Part shown: positions 1-11,762 of the stretch, piece after piece
Layout of the letters: each line of letters opens with the position of its first letter
Numbering within the stretch: position 1 is the stretch's first letter
NCBI GenBank assembly: GCA_025890175.1
Contig: JANPYM010000002.1
Span: 1,351,976 to 1,415,975 of the forward strand
Reading direction: 5' to 3'
DNA: 64,000 nucleotides
Source of the DNA: Ciborinia camelliae
Lineage: Eukaryota; Ascomycota; Leotiomycetes; Helotiales; Sclerotiniaceae
The notes under the pieces: generated by a model
The model's input: only the letters and a program-made list of their open reading frames with translations
Databases searched by the model: none
Told to the model about the DNA's origin: nothing
Translations under genes and position numbers: made by a program

Positions 1-417
1 ATTTGTACATTCGGCATTGCGAAATTTGGTACCTTTTGAAGTCTCCGAGTACCTCTACAGAATTTCACAATCGCCTGAAACTTCCAATGATTCTGAAGAA
101 GCTTTTTTAGACAACTTTGCTGTCACGACACCTCCATGTACCCAACCTAGTTCTCATTTCCAGTTTTCTGAGACACTTGGGCAGGATGGATGCTATAGTT
201 TTGGAAATGATTTCTCCTTGCGGAAAGCCTCGGATAGAGATCCTCCCTTGCAGTCCCCAGATACAGTCGATGCCACGAAAACATGGGCTCCAGGCACAGC
301 GATCTAGTCGCAATACCCGCCTTACCTGAGAGTTAGCCTTAACTACGCTGCTGTCTTTTTCTTCAAGCACTTTTTGAATTACGTTCTCGAACATTTACTA
401 ACCCCCTTTCTCTCCAG

Positions 418-888
418 CGACTGTCCAAAAGATAGTAACCGAAATTCTGCCTGCCAGCTCTGGCCTGGCCTTCGGCAAAGATGCCCGCGATTTGCTTATC
501 GAATGCTGCGTCGAATTCATCACGCTTATCTCATCCGAAGCAAACGAAATCTCCGAAAAGGAAAGCAAGAAAACTATTGCGTGCGAGCATATTACCAAAG
601 CGTTGGAACAATTGGGCTTTGGCGAGTACGTTAAGGATATTGTGGAGGTGGCAAGTGAGCATAAGGAACAATTGAAGGTATGATATTTTACTATTCTTCT
701 TTTACCAAATTGATACAGAAGGGAGTAAAAAGAGGAAGGTGGGTGGGGAGAGGAGAAATGCTAATTAAGCGAAATTTTAGGGAAGAGAGAAGAAAGCAAA
801 TAAACTCGAACAGTCGGGTCTTACACCAGAACAATTATTGGCAATGCAGGAAGAAGCCTTTAGAGATGCGGCACAACGACATGGTTGA
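418..888 (+). CDS. NCB2: Negative cofactor 2 beta (Dr1-like histone-fold repressor), 5' partial
   Basis: Two exons are visible: 418-677 and 781-888. The first follows a branch site (TACTAAC at about 397) and acceptor CAG at 415-417. It encodes the histone-fold core, with motifs such as GKDARDLLIECC, LISSEANEI and KKTIACEHITKALEQLGF. The second encodes a short tail ending QEEAFRDAAQRHG then TGA. This matches the Dr1/NC2-beta family, which pairs with NC2-alpha (Bur6), binds TBP on promoter DNA and blocks TFIIA/TFIIB entry. The first exon (normally encoding an NDDLSLPKA-like start) was not found in 1-417. The upstream intron probably runs off the window edge, so the gene is 5' truncated here. 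The intron at 678-780 has GTATGA and TTTTAG ends. Family identity is very secure; the start is not visible. Confidence 0.9.
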
Positions 889-2814
889 TTGTTGTGCATC
901 ATTTCCTTACTTTCTTTCTACTTCTTCGCTAAGATTAGGTTCGAGTTCGAACTGCTAGGGATGGATTGGGGAGTTTTTGGGTCTGCATGCATGGCTGGCT
1001 GGTGGGCGTTTTGATTGGGGGAAACTGGGGGGTGGGGAGGGGATTTTCTTCTTCTTTTCTTTCTTGTTTGTGGATTTGCTGAGCAGAGGATGGGAAAGCA
1101 GTAGGTGGTTGGTTGTTGTTGATGAAGGGGTGATAGTGGAGGTTGTGTAGTGTGTGGCGGTGTGGTGCGTTAGACAGATTGGTATTGTTTGCGGTGAAAG
1201 CTTGCGTGAGCTTTTGCTACGGTGCGCGAAAACGAAGTGGTCATCGTAAATGATATGAGCTTTGTGCTTGAACCTTGAGTCTTTGGAATTCATTACCGGT
1301 GATCGTCATGTGTTGTCTAATTTACGCGAAGGGTGGTGATCAAAGTCACGGGAAGGATAAGTGGGGGGCTGAGATGGACTAGATTAGTCCTCAAGTTTGG
1401 TGAACTGTCATAAGAAATTCCTATAGAAACCGGAAAATCGGATTGTGGAGTTTGAATGAGGGAGTTCGAAATACTACCCCTAGGAATGAATTTCTCTTTC
1501 TCATCCACTATTTTTGTCATCTCTGAGATGGTGACAATCTTGCCAAGTGGCAACCGATCCGCACAACTCGCCCTTGTAGCTATAGCTGTAGCTGAGGCTC
1601 GATGGGCTAATAATGGCAACCTCAACCAATCAGATGACTTTACTTGATAGTCCTCAAAAGACCTGTTGCATACCTGGTTAACAAATATTTTAAACACGTT
1701 AACGTCCATATGGATTCTGGGTGGGGACTTGGAGACAAGAACCTCCTTTTTGTTGATTTCATATGTTGAGATTGGTGATCTTGACATGAGATGAGATGAT
1801 ATAAAATGTTATAAAACGATATAAAATGGATCTTGTAGATCTTTGTCAGACGATCATCTATCTCATTTTATCCATTGATACATGCTAGACTAGATGAGAG
1901 CTAGAGCTACGTGAGGTTCGGCTTTCAGGCTGATCGTGGGAGGGATATCAGATTATAGGTATCCTTTATTTGAATACTTCGTTTTTTTTTCTTCTTCAAA
2001 TTCCTGATTGCTGGGGATTGAATTTAATACAATACGATACGGTATAAGAAGTTTAAGTCTAATATTATCTACCTAAATAGCAAATGGACTTTAGATCAAA
2101 AATCTGATGAGATGGATTAGATTCTAGTATCGTATACTTAAGCTAAATATCTATCTAGTCGAGTCGAGTCCAGTGAAGTCACTACGAATGCAGATTCAAT
2201 CATGAAAACACTCGAATTTGGATTGAGAGAGAGGGAGGCTGCCCATTGATGGTAATCTACACAGTGTCAAGTCATGTATGTCAGTGTGTATACACATATA
2301 AGCCAACAGAAATATCAGCCAGTAGCGATTCGATTCGATTCGACTCGATTCACTTTGGACAAGTCGGAATCGGCGATCGATAGATATCTATCTGTAGGTC
2401 ACCTGTATATATATGGATTAATGCAAATTTGCTTTGATACTTGAAAAGCCGAAGTTTACCAGATTAAATATATATAGTCTCTCAGACTAAAGGTATGTAC
2501 GTACGTAATTTCTTTCGCCACAGTACTACTTGACGGGTGTGAAGCTCGAGGTGGGATTCTGAGACCTACCTTTGCGGTTTGAACCAAACGAGGAAAGAAA
2601 TGAACGTTGAGAGTTGGGAAATATGATATATGATACAAGTACTGGAAATCTGGGAATCCGAGAATATTTTCAAGATTCAATGGTTGTTTTTGAGGAAAAG
2701 CTAGGGAGGGTAGATCCCACACGTCTCGATTTTCACGAGTCCGGATTTCATATGTATATCAATATCAATTATACCAGGAAAGCCAAATATACCACAACAC
2801 AGGCATTCCATTCC
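889..2814. other. Intergenic region between NCB2 and the GST gene
   Basis: No gene is supported. The first 400 bp is probably the NCB2 3' UTR and is G/purine-rich around 1010-1150. At 1317-1787 a 156-codon minus-strand frame exists, but it has no recognisable motif or family likeness and I do not call it. Short GATTC/GACTC repeats lie at 2158-2172 and 2326-2352. The remainder is AT-rich with no structure I can name. Confidence 0.5.
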
Positions 2815-3930
2815 CTAAAGAGGTAAAATATCTCTCTCCGGACCAGCCGGCACGACGGTTCCCCTCAACGTAAAAGTATATCCCTCCTTAATAGCCCTAA
2901 AATCTGTAGTGGCGCTCCCAAACGCCCCCCCATTCGTCTCGCTCCCCACATCCCAATAAAGAGTCCTCAGCCAGCGATGCAGACACGGATAATCATGCCG
3001 GATCATCTTCAAATTACACTTGAACAACGTGTGGTACGCGACATCGAAACGCACAATCGTGGTATAGAGTCTGATATCGGCATCGGTGATGTGGGACCCG
3101 AATAGGAACGGGGTGTGCGCGCTGGCGAGACGGGATTCCAAATGATCGAGCGAGGCGAAGAGGGGGTGGATGTTTTCGTCGTAGGCGGCTTGGGTGCTGG
3201 CGAACCCGCATTTGTAGACGCCGTTGTTGATGGTTTCGTAGACCCAGGCGTTCATGGACTCGATTTCTTCTCGCTTATCGAGGGGGAACAGAGGTTTGTG
3301 GGATTCGGAAAGAGAGGCCGGGATGAATGAATCGAAGGCCGTGTAGAACATGCGGATTATCTCCGAGGATTCATTGTTGACGATGGTCTCGCGCTTGCGA
3401 TCCCACAGGACCGGCACCGTAAATCGCCCGCTGTAGTTGGGGTCCGCTTTGTAGTATAATTGCGAATGTTTGGTAAACCCATAGATGGGATCACATGGTT
3501 CTGACGTAGGTCCTTCGTAGATCCTAGACGATATTATCAACCCTCTATTGTCCCCACGCTTGTGCTCGCTGTGAATATGGATTACCAGCCATCCGGAGTC
3601 AATTTATATCCCATGGTGACAACCCGTACCACATTCTCGAGACCTTTCAGTTTATGAACAATATTTGTACGATGAGCCCTGGTTGAATATTACTGAGATG
3701 CGAATTCGTCATCTGGAAAAAGAATAAGCAGTGTCAGAAGAAACTCACCAAGGACATCCCCGATTCAGATAGAGCACGTATCTTCCACTCTCAGCCGGGA
3801 ATTTGGCATCCGGGTCGGTGCTCACCCAATCACGGAATTGACTACTCTTCCTATGAAAGTGACCATCTTTGTCCGCCAATTTGTAGATGTCCGGTTTGCT
3901 GTCTTTGCTTGAAGTCGTATCATCTGCCAT
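2815..3930 (-). CDS. ECM4: Ecm4/omega-class-like glutathione S-transferase (glutathionyl-hydroquinone reductase family)
   Basis: Three exons on the minus strand: 3930-3749, 3678-3586 and 3523-2815, giving 327 residues. Exon 1 ends in the thioredoxin-fold active site LNRGCPW (Cys59), continued across the intron as AHRT. Exon 2 encodes the stretch up to TPDGW. Exon 3 resumes with IYEGP and carries DPIYGF, KADPNYSGRFTVPVLWD, the NNESSEIIRM glutathione-binding segment and a C-terminal helical domain ending RDILPL. CPW and the NESS motif define the Ecm4/Gto2/Xi-class family, which reduces glutathionyl-hydroquinones and mixed disulfides using a catalytic Cys. Splicing was placed by reading frame: without removing the 62-nt intron 2 (3585-3524) the frame stops directly after GW. 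Length is normal for the family. It is probably cytosolic, with no targeting signal seen. Confidence 0.88.
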
Positions 3931-4815
3931 GATGGAAAGTTGATATGCGAAGACTGGAGGGAGAAAGCAGGTTTAGGAGGGAAAAAGTGTTGAAAATATA
4001 ATTCGATAGATAAGAAGGTACAAAGGGCATTGTCAGCTACCTACAGGAAACATGGCTGAAGTAAGCTGATTATGAATGAGATGATAGATTAATCAACCAT
4101 GCCGGATTACAAACTCAAAATGTTTCCGCATATTAGATTCGAGATACAACAAGATGGCTGAGACCCGAACATTCCATTGCAATCAAATCAGGAAAGGAAA
4201 GGCACGCTAGATTTGATACGAAAACCTATACTCATAATATCATTTCCATTCGTGGAAAGGTGAAAAAACTTCATCCTATGGAATGACATCATTTGCCATA
4301 TGATGGAGTAGAGTATATACTACACGTATAAAAGCCCAGAGTTCAAATTGAAACGGTTAACAATTTAATATAATAATCGAAGGTTACTTATCTCGTGACA
4401 TTATTGATATTGTATATCAAGACCAACTTCCTAGGATTTTTTTCACTCAGAAATCCCATATCATAGAGTTTCCGCTACATTTCTTTTCTTTTCTTTCTTT
4501 TTTATATACACGGAGTACAATAATAATCTTCAGTCCATCCACCCAACACAACACAATCCATCCATCCAATTGAGCACCATCTCTCACCTCCTCCCCCTTT
4601 CCAAATCTTCACGACACGACTTTTCCTTCCTTCAACCCCCCCCCTCCCTTCTTGCAAACACCCCTCATAAAATCCCCACAATATATTTTTCAAAAATTCC
4701 ACCTGGACGGAATCATCTTCGATCTTTCATCTTCCTGCTACCAAAACATCTTTCCTATCTACACATGGTACATACATACAAACAAACAAACCATACGAAA
4801 CACAAGAATCAGATC

Positions 4816-4867
4816 CTACCTACTCCTACCTACTCCTACCTACTCCTACCTACTCCTACCTACTCCT
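4816..4867. repeat. TCCTACCTAC decamer tandem repeat
   Basis: About five near-perfect head-to-tail copies of the 10-bp unit TCCTACCTAC. A short stretch with CCCTAA-like words (4900-4936) lies just downstream. It is a simple minisatellite in intergenic DNA; no function is implied. Confidence 0.85.
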
Positions 4868-4993
4868 ACAATACGCATCCCAAACTCCATCCCAAACTCA
4901 AACCCTAACTCAGAATTAACCCTAACCCCAACCCTCACATAAATAAAGACCTAGAATCATCCATCCCATCCATCTTGGATCCAGATCCGTCTA

Positions 4994-5238
<245 letters not shown>

Positions 5239-5804
5239 AAAATCCATCACGTCTTATAGGAAAGAAAGAAGAACAAGAACATGAACAAGAAAAGAGGACT
5301 TCACCCCCCAAAAACCAAATCAAATAGAGCCAAGGAAAAGAGTCAGTGGAGAAAGAAAGTATACAAAAGTAAATCAAAAAATTACTCAACCAGAACTCCA
5401 CTATATATACATATATACATACATACATACATAGGTATATAGGTATACCAAAAATGAAATCAAACGCGATATAATATAATATAATAAAATATAATATAAC
5501 ACAACAAACCCAAATAAACAAACAAACAAACACCCATCCATGTATTTTTCCCATCCCATCCCATTCATATCCCTAAATACCTAGTATATAAAACCAACAA
5601 ATACCCACCTACCCAAGTATCAACAATCATCACAATCATCACAATCATGTGATTGATCAGCCACTCAGAAGAACGAAGAACGATGAATTCGGAATTCGGC
5701 ATTGGGCGTGTGGTGTGTGGTTTGTGGTATGGTATGGTATAACCGACCGGAGTACGTACTCGTACTCGTATTCGTGCTCGCTGGAGATAGGGGGTGAGAT
5801 TAAG

Positions 5805-5852
5805 ATTCAGATTAAGATTCAGATTCAGATTCAGATTCAGATTCAGATTCAG
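5805..5852. repeat. TTCAGA hexamer microsatellite
   Basis: Alternating ATTAAG/ATTCAG hexamers resolve into about seven TTCAGA units, in the region downstream of ETR1. A related simple repeat of CTTTTGA/CTTTGA units follows at 5906-5960. Confidence 0.85.
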
Positions 5853-6120
5853 AGTAAGGTTGAGATGGAGATTGAGATGTTGAATGCAGGACGAGAAGAA
5901 TGTGTCGACTTCGACTTTTGACTTTTGACTTTTGACTTTGACTTTGTACTTTGTACTTCAGGAGTGTGCGGGGAAGAGTATTTCCAATTACATTGAAAGA
6001 TAGGCAGCCAGCGCTCATGTGCCATGTTCCAAAAAGCAAGCTTTCAACACTCGGATCAAGACTGCAAACCACACCACTTAATAATATATATTTTATTCCA
6101 TTATTCCCCACCACAATCCA

Positions 6121-7458
6121 CTACGTCTCCCCATAGACAAAAACCCCCTTCCCACTCCTAAATCCCTCCAACGTTCCCCTGACGGCAGATGTCAAAACAT
6201 CCTCCTTCGTCTCCCAATCCCACCGGAGTTCTTGGACCGGAATATCTTTGAACATGCCCAACCTCGTCATCTCCAAAATTTCATCCACCGTCTTCTTCTT
6301 CTCGTCCGGGTGTCCGTCGCTCCACCGGCTTACCCAGTACCCGCTGAACTTGATGTCCTTAAAGATCAGCGCCGCGGTAGGGAGCATCAACGGTTTCTTC
6401 GACATCCCTCCATAAGTGACCAGATGCCCCCCCTGACTCAAGCATTTGACCAACGCACCCGCGGCCGTCCCACCCACACAATTCAGCCCCACGCGAACCT
6501 TTTCCCTCCCCCCATTCGTCCACTCCTTAACCTGATCTCGGAAACTTTGAGCCATCAGTTCCGACTCCGTCACCACCTTGGTAGCACCCAATTCCAACAA
6601 CTCTTTCCGCATCGCCTCGGTCTCGTCGGCATTCGCTCGGTCCCGTATAATGTTAATACTCTTATACCCCCACCTCTTCCCCAACTGAATCGCCGCCCTG
6701 CCCACCCCACTATTTGCTCCATTCTGTATGAACCAATCGCCCTCCACCATGTTCTCAAAATCCCGCAACATTCTATATGCCGTACATGGATTCACACTCA
6801 CCGTGCCCACCTGGATGGATGTGAGGCCCTCTTTATTGGCAATCTTGAGAACCTGGGATTCCTCCGCCACCGCATGCGTTCTCCACGTTCCGAACCCCGT
6901 CGATTTCATGATGACCCAATCGCCTTTTGCAAGAGTCGAGATGCCCGGACCGAGAGACGCCACTTCGAAACAACCTTCGTTGCCGCCGACGGCCGAGGGT
7001 GCAGTGGTCCCGAGAAGACTGGTGAAGGGGGGTTTGGAGGGGTAGACGCCTTGGATTTGGTTTATATCTGCGGGGTTTATGGGGGTAGCGAGGGTGCGAA
7101 GGAGGATGGATTTTGAAGGGAGAGAGGGGGAGATGGAGTGGTTGTGAAGCCTATGATTGTATGATTTAACAGTTAGCTAGCTATTTAACAAAACCGATAT
7201 GAACGTGAATTTGATAGATAAGAATAAACAAACCAAGAAAACTCACGATAAAACATCCGCCGGCTCCCCATAGTTGGAATAAACAAGCGCTTTCGCCTGT
7301 GTATAACCATAAGGACCAGATTTATATCTACGAGCTATCAAACTCCCCAACTGATTCTGTCTACCCTGTCTGCTCAAAGCTCCAGACACCAATCCCCTCG
7401 AGCTGATTGTTGTCGAGCTAGCTAAAGCTCGACAATGAATAGGACTTGCCATCTTCAT
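6121..7458 (-). CDS. ETR1: Mitochondrial trans-2-enoyl-ACP/CoA reductase (MECR/Etr1)
   Basis: Two exons, 7458-7247 and 7150-6121, give 413 residues. The N-terminus (MKMASPIHCRALASS, then many Arg and no acidic residues up to ARRYKSGPYG) is a mitochondrial presequence. Exon 2 carries the MDR-family features: NPADINQIQGVYP (its Tyr is the conserved catalytic-site tyrosine of the family), GNEG, the NADPH-binding turn NGANSGVGRAAIQLGK, GLNCVGG and GGMSKKP. Etr1 performs the last reduction of each cycle of type II mitochondrial fatty-acid synthesis, needed for lipoate and respiratory function. The Ser-Leu junction (TC|G CTT) crosses the GTGAGT...TAG intron 7246-7151. An in-frame Met two codons downstream is an alternative start. 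Length and domain order are normal. Confidence 0.93.
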
Positions 7459-8911
7459 CGAAACAATTACCGTACCAAAGTATCTTTCTTGATGATATTT
7501 GAAGTGTCAAGTACGAACGAAGGAATACTGTAGTAAATACTAGATATGGTATAGTATGGTTGAAGTTATTTCAAAGTCAGCTCTAGCTATACCTCTAACT
7601 TTTTGAAATAGCTATCCAGATTTGAATTCTTCCATACATACCACCCGCACGTACTTTACACCCGCGGCTTTGTGATGACGTTTAAAGTTTTATTGCCGAA
7701 ACATTTCCACCCTTCCACCATTCCACCTTAGGTTTCCACCTTACACCCCCAGGCAGGTCCAACCCATCAAAATTTCCAGGGATGGATGATACCTACAAAA
7801 CCCATCCATCTCCCGAAGTTCATCCACACACCCGCCCCAAAATAACCTGGAACCTTTTAGGTCCACAGGTCGATACCTTAGGTCCATACCTTAGGTCCAT
7901 ACCTTAGGTCCATCCATACCTTTAGGTCCATACCTACCCGTGGACCTACCAAGGTACGCCCGGTCTTACAAAGGTGCAAACCTTGGAAGTTACAGGCGTA
8001 CAGCACGTGGCTCCGGTCGTTACAGGTCCCACGCGTTTGATCGTCGAGCGAGCGTGAGAAAAAAAAAATAATGAATGTCAAAGGATGCACCCTGGGTGAC
8101 CCGGCTCGAGCCCTGTGCTTTGGGCTAATTACCTATTATTGCATTATTTTTTTATGGCTTCTGTGTATGTATGTACAGTATTGGTATTGGTATTTGTATT
8201 CGAGTAGGCACCGGTAATGCATGGGATTTCGAAAAAGGGGGGGGAAATGGGCATGGGAATGGGCATGGGGATGGGGATGGGAAATCAGAGAGAAGGAGGG
8301 TTCTGGTTTGGATCCCTCAGAGTTATATTGTCAAACAGAAAAGGTAGGATCAAGAGCCACAGGGTAGAACTTAAGGAGATCTCTTGGAAATTTGGAATGG
8401 ATAGGTATCTATCACAATCAAAAAATTTGGAGAAAATCAAATCATTATTAATGAGTAAAAAAGTAAAGGCCCTCCGACCAAAAGCATCCGCTACTATATT
8501 TTGTTCAAAAAAGGCTAAATATGGATATTTTTTGTACCCCAAGAAAAACCACCATGGCAATCGAAGCCACCATTACAAATGATGTGTTTGTTTTGATACT
8601 GTAGTCGGCGTAAAACAAGACGCTGATGAAGACAACCGCCCAGAGATATCATCGATAAAAAAACGAGAAGGGCGCCTCGCCCAACAAATGAAAAATTGCA
8701 TTTTTGTCCCATAGCTCGACCTCTATTCGGGCTGTACCTGATTCCTCCTTCCACTCTTATCTCGTCCTCTCTCCCGGGTCATATCGTTGGAAGTTTGTAT
8801 ATTGTCTCTCCGATTCCTACCCATGCTGTAGCAACATTTACGTCATGGCATATAGCAATACCCAAAAGCATAATTATATCTCCACAGCCCATTCCGCAGA
8901 TTCTCTCACTA
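7459..8911. other. Intergenic region, promoter side of ETR1
   Basis: No gene is supported. It contains the ETR1 upstream region, a CCTTAGGTCCATA repeat and a GGGCATGGGAATGG-type G-rich repeat at 8238-8283. It also contains the 3' flank of the minus-strand gene that ends at 8912. Open frames of 70-120 codons here have no family likeness and skewed composition. Confidence 0.5.
7858..7936. repeat. CCTTAGGTCCATA tandem repeat
   Basis: Three consecutive 13-bp units (about 7875-7913) are flanked by degenerate copies (TAGGTCCACAGGT, TTTAGGTCCATACC). It lies about 400 bp upstream of ETR1. It could be a promoter repeat or simple minisatellite; the sequence alone cannot decide. Confidence 0.75.
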
Positions 8912-9718
8912 CTAGATATTCCTAAACATCTCATCACCCCCCAAACTACCACGATCATCATCAGAAATCTTCGCCTTCAATTGGTTGAGCTCCGGTAGTT
9001 TCGGCGGCGGCGGGCCTGGCTTGGTATACACGGGCTTTCTATTCTCCTTTTGAATCTCCGGACTCGCTTGCAGGGTAGGAGTATACACCATCGGCTTATT
9101 TTCATACAGCACACTGCTCCTCTTGCTGCTACTCCCAAAACTCCTAAACCAGCTTCCACTTTTCCTCTTCACAAAACTGGGTTTGCTGCTCGCGAGACTA
9201 TTTGGACTCTCCGGTCTCATCATCTTCGACAAATCCTCTTGCGATTTCGCATTCCCATTTGTGTAATTTGCGTGGAGTGATTTTCGAGAGAGGAATTTGC
9301 GGATACTGCTTTCCTTTTCCTTGGGACTATTCGGGGCAGCGGCGTCAGAAGGAGCCGTCACGCGAACGCTAGGAGCATTGTATTGAGAAGATGGAGCGGT
9401 GGGTGGGAAATAGCCATTGGATTTTGTTGTGGTAAGGTTGGAGAAGCCATTGGCATTCGTCGTGGTAAGGAAGGAAAAGTCAGATTGATTATTCGCTGAC
9501 GCTGATGCGGGAGGTGTGCTCGTAGATGTGGACCAAACGGGATTAGCAGTAGTGTGAGGAGCGGGTGTAGGCTTAGATGCAGTAGTCGATTTGATTGTCT
9601 CTTCTATTGGAGAATCCGGAAGTGGCGGTGGAATATCAGTTCCGTCTGTCAGGTTAAAGTCAAAGGTTGTGAGAGCAGGAAGTTCAAATCGCCCATTGGG
9701 TTTGCCATTAACTGGCAT
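8912..9718 (-). CDS. Disordered fungal protein of unknown function
   Basis: Single-exon frame of 268 codons starting MPVNGKPNGRF and ending GDEMFRNI. It is mostly low-complexity and Ser/Thr/Pro/Asn-rich (residues about 30-130). A basic conserved-looking block with RKFLSRKSLHANY and KPSFVKRKSGSWFRSFGSSSKRSS lies in the middle, and a proline run with GPPPPKLPELNQLK near the C-terminus. The basic SWFRSFG segment followed by Ser-rich sequence looks like a phosphorylated or membrane-binding linear motif. I do not recognise a domain. Codon use and a long uninterrupted frame support it being real. A duplicated segment lies in its 5' leader (9742-9915). It may be a Pezizomycotina-conserved hypothetical, but I cannot verify this. 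Confidence 0.7.
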   Translation of the reverse strand: MPVNGKPNGRFELPALTTFDFNLTDGTDIPPPLPDSPIEETIKSTTASKPTPAPHTTANPVWSTSTSTPPASASANNQSDFSFLTTTNANGFSNLTTTKSNGYFPPTAPSSQYNAPSVRVTAPSDAAAPNSPKEKESSIRKFLSRKSLHANYTNGNAKSQEDLSKMMRPESPNSLASSKPSFVKRKSGSWFRSFGSSSKRSSVLYENKPMVYTPTLQASPEIQKENRKPVYTKPGPPPPKLPELNQLKAKISDDDRGSLGGDEMFRNI

Positions 9719-11762
9719 ATCTGCGATGGGTCTCTTGAATGTTCAAGTTTCGTACGAAGATTGTAATCCGTGAATTGAAAGAGTGAAGAGTGAAAGTGAT
9801 CCAGACAAGATCCAGACAAGATCCTAGAATTGGCGATAAAGTTGAAGGTTTCAAATTTGTCACAGAGATTGTAAACCGTGAAATGAGAGAGTGCCCGTAG
9901 TGAAGAGCGTGAAAGATGTGAAGAGAGTGTGTGTGAGGAAGAGAGAGTGAGTGAGTGAGTGAGAGAGTGAGAGACAAGACTGTAAACAAACTTGGCTCGA
10001 GCTTTGCGATTGCCTGTTTAGGAATTCTTCTTTTCGGCCGAGGAAAATAAATTGCTGGGATAAAAGGTTGTCGAGGTGGCGGGTGATCGTAAAATGAGGT
10101 GAGTCTGGAGGTATGAATATACCTATACCTAGGTAGGTAGAGATGGGATGAGAAGATAACTAAGTGGTGGGAAACTGCAGGAAGGGTCCAATTTCCAATT
10201 TGAGGCAGAGGGAGAGGGGGAGATTAACAAGAGATAATAATGATGTATAAATTTATGATTTTGATTTTGGTTTTGATTATATTATGTGATAATGTGGTAT
10301 TATGGTATTATGATATTATAATATTAAAAAGATTGGTAGACAGGATTGAGATATCGACATTGATATTGACGTTGATAGGTATTGATATTATAATTAATGT
10401 AAATAAATATAAGTAAGTGTTAAGATAAGATATTCAGATACTCAATTATGTAGATAGGTAGGGCCTGGTATGTAGATGGATATTTAAAGGTATAATGGAT
10501 TTTTTATTTATCGATTATTCTAGTTCCAAAAGTATTTCTCTTCTCTCAATATAAGCAGAGTAGTAGTAGCAGTGGGTAGTATAAAAACAACAAGAAGAAA
10601 AACAGGTGTATACAATCAATTGGAAGTGAAGGGATGAGAAGATCTGTATGTTTCGTATCGTATTGTTCGTTGTTCATATCAACATAGGGAAACTCTAGGG
10701 TTTTGTTTTGCTGATCATTTTGTTTTGAATTTTTTTTCTCCGTTTGTCATTGTTGTTGTGTTGGTTTTTTTGGCTTGTTGTTCAAGGGGTAGGGGGAATA
10801 GGTAGGTAGGTGATGGAAAACCAATCAAGCCATTGAAAACTCATCCCGTCCAAAATTTAATCTGATATTAAAAGAATATGAATGTTACGGGCAGATGTTG
10901 TGTGATTTATGGCTTTGCTTTTCATCTGTCAATCTGGTGGGTAGGTAGGTAGCAGGTTCCAAGTGAGTAGTTGAAGTTGAAGCTCTCTTATCGTGGTTTT
11001 AACTACTACCTAGTGTACCCATGGACGACCGTGACCGATATATTGTTTCCTGGCTAGTCTAGTGAAGGAAGTATACTTCCAACCTAACGTTTCAACATTC
11101 TTGTACCGGTACTATTTATGTCTACCTATTATAAAGTCATGTCTATAAAAGCCATCAGTTGAAATCATTACATCTCTTCTCGAAATGCCTGTCTAATATC
11201 TAATATCTAATATCTAATAATATCTATATTCTGCTTGCAAACTAATAAGCCATAGGTAACGTGGTCTACTACCTAGATAGGTAAAGTATACATGCATACT
11301 TAAATATATTTCTTCAAAGCGGCACACAGACAGACAGTATCACCAAGGCGGTTGTTTCATGCAGTACCGGATATGCATAACAAAAATAATATTGCATCGA
11401 AGGCTTCACGAGATTCCCGACACCCGCCTCATGATCCAATCAAACCCCCCAGATTCGGTAGTTTCCGAGAGCTAATGTAGCCTCAAAAGACGGCAAGTCA
11501 TCACCCTTTCCCTTTTCGATTTTCTCCGTTTGCCATACTTTAATCGCTGGTCAAGGGAGGGAGAGGTTACAAGTATTATATTATTGGACTATTTATTTCA
11601 TCACGTGTATTGCTTCCTATCCGTAGTACAATGTTCTCCGGATGACATGCTAATGCCCCCCTATAATATTTTACTCGATTACCGATGTGGTTCTCGTACC
11701 GTGACTCAAAAATTTATATTTACAATTCTTCGGTTTATTGATCAATATTGCTTCCATTCAAA
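9719..11762. other. Gene-free interval with AT-rich low-complexity DNA
   Basis: This holds the leader/promoter of the minus-strand 8912-9718 gene and the upstream region of the methyltransferase. It has GA/TG-rich runs (9930-9975), strong A/T runs of TTGATATT type (10240-10440) and several TAGGTAGG words (10127, 10799, 10945). No coding potential is seen. Confidence 0.6.
9742..9915. repeat. Diverged direct duplication in the leader of the 8912-9718 gene
   Basis: AGATTGTAATCCGTGAA at 9758 recurs as AGATTGTAAACCGTGAA at 9866. Similarity extends on both sides (GTTCAAGTTT/GTTTCAAATTT upstream, AAGAGTGAAAG/AAGAGCGTGAAAG downstream). The unit is about 60 bp and copies are offset by 108 bp. Probably a local duplication in a 5' UTR or promoter. 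Confidence 0.7.

Noticed and set aside
207..240. GNDFSLRKA in the plus frame, resembling the NDDLSLPKA start of Dr1
   Set aside because: No donor GT follows at the right phase and the flanking sequence does not match the family, so it is more likely coincidence inside or before an intron.
955..1293. 112-codon minus-strand frame
   Set aside because: Low-complexity Thr/Ser/Lys-rich translation of a purine-rich tract just after NCB2; no family likeness.
1317..1787. 156-codon minus-strand frame
   Set aside because: The longest frame in that gap, but with no recognisable motif, no neighbouring exon and ordinary length for chance; left uncalled.
6232..7116. 294-codon plus-strand frame
   Set aside because: It lies entirely antisense to the ETR1 coding exon and is composed of Pro/His/Arg typical of antisense shadows.
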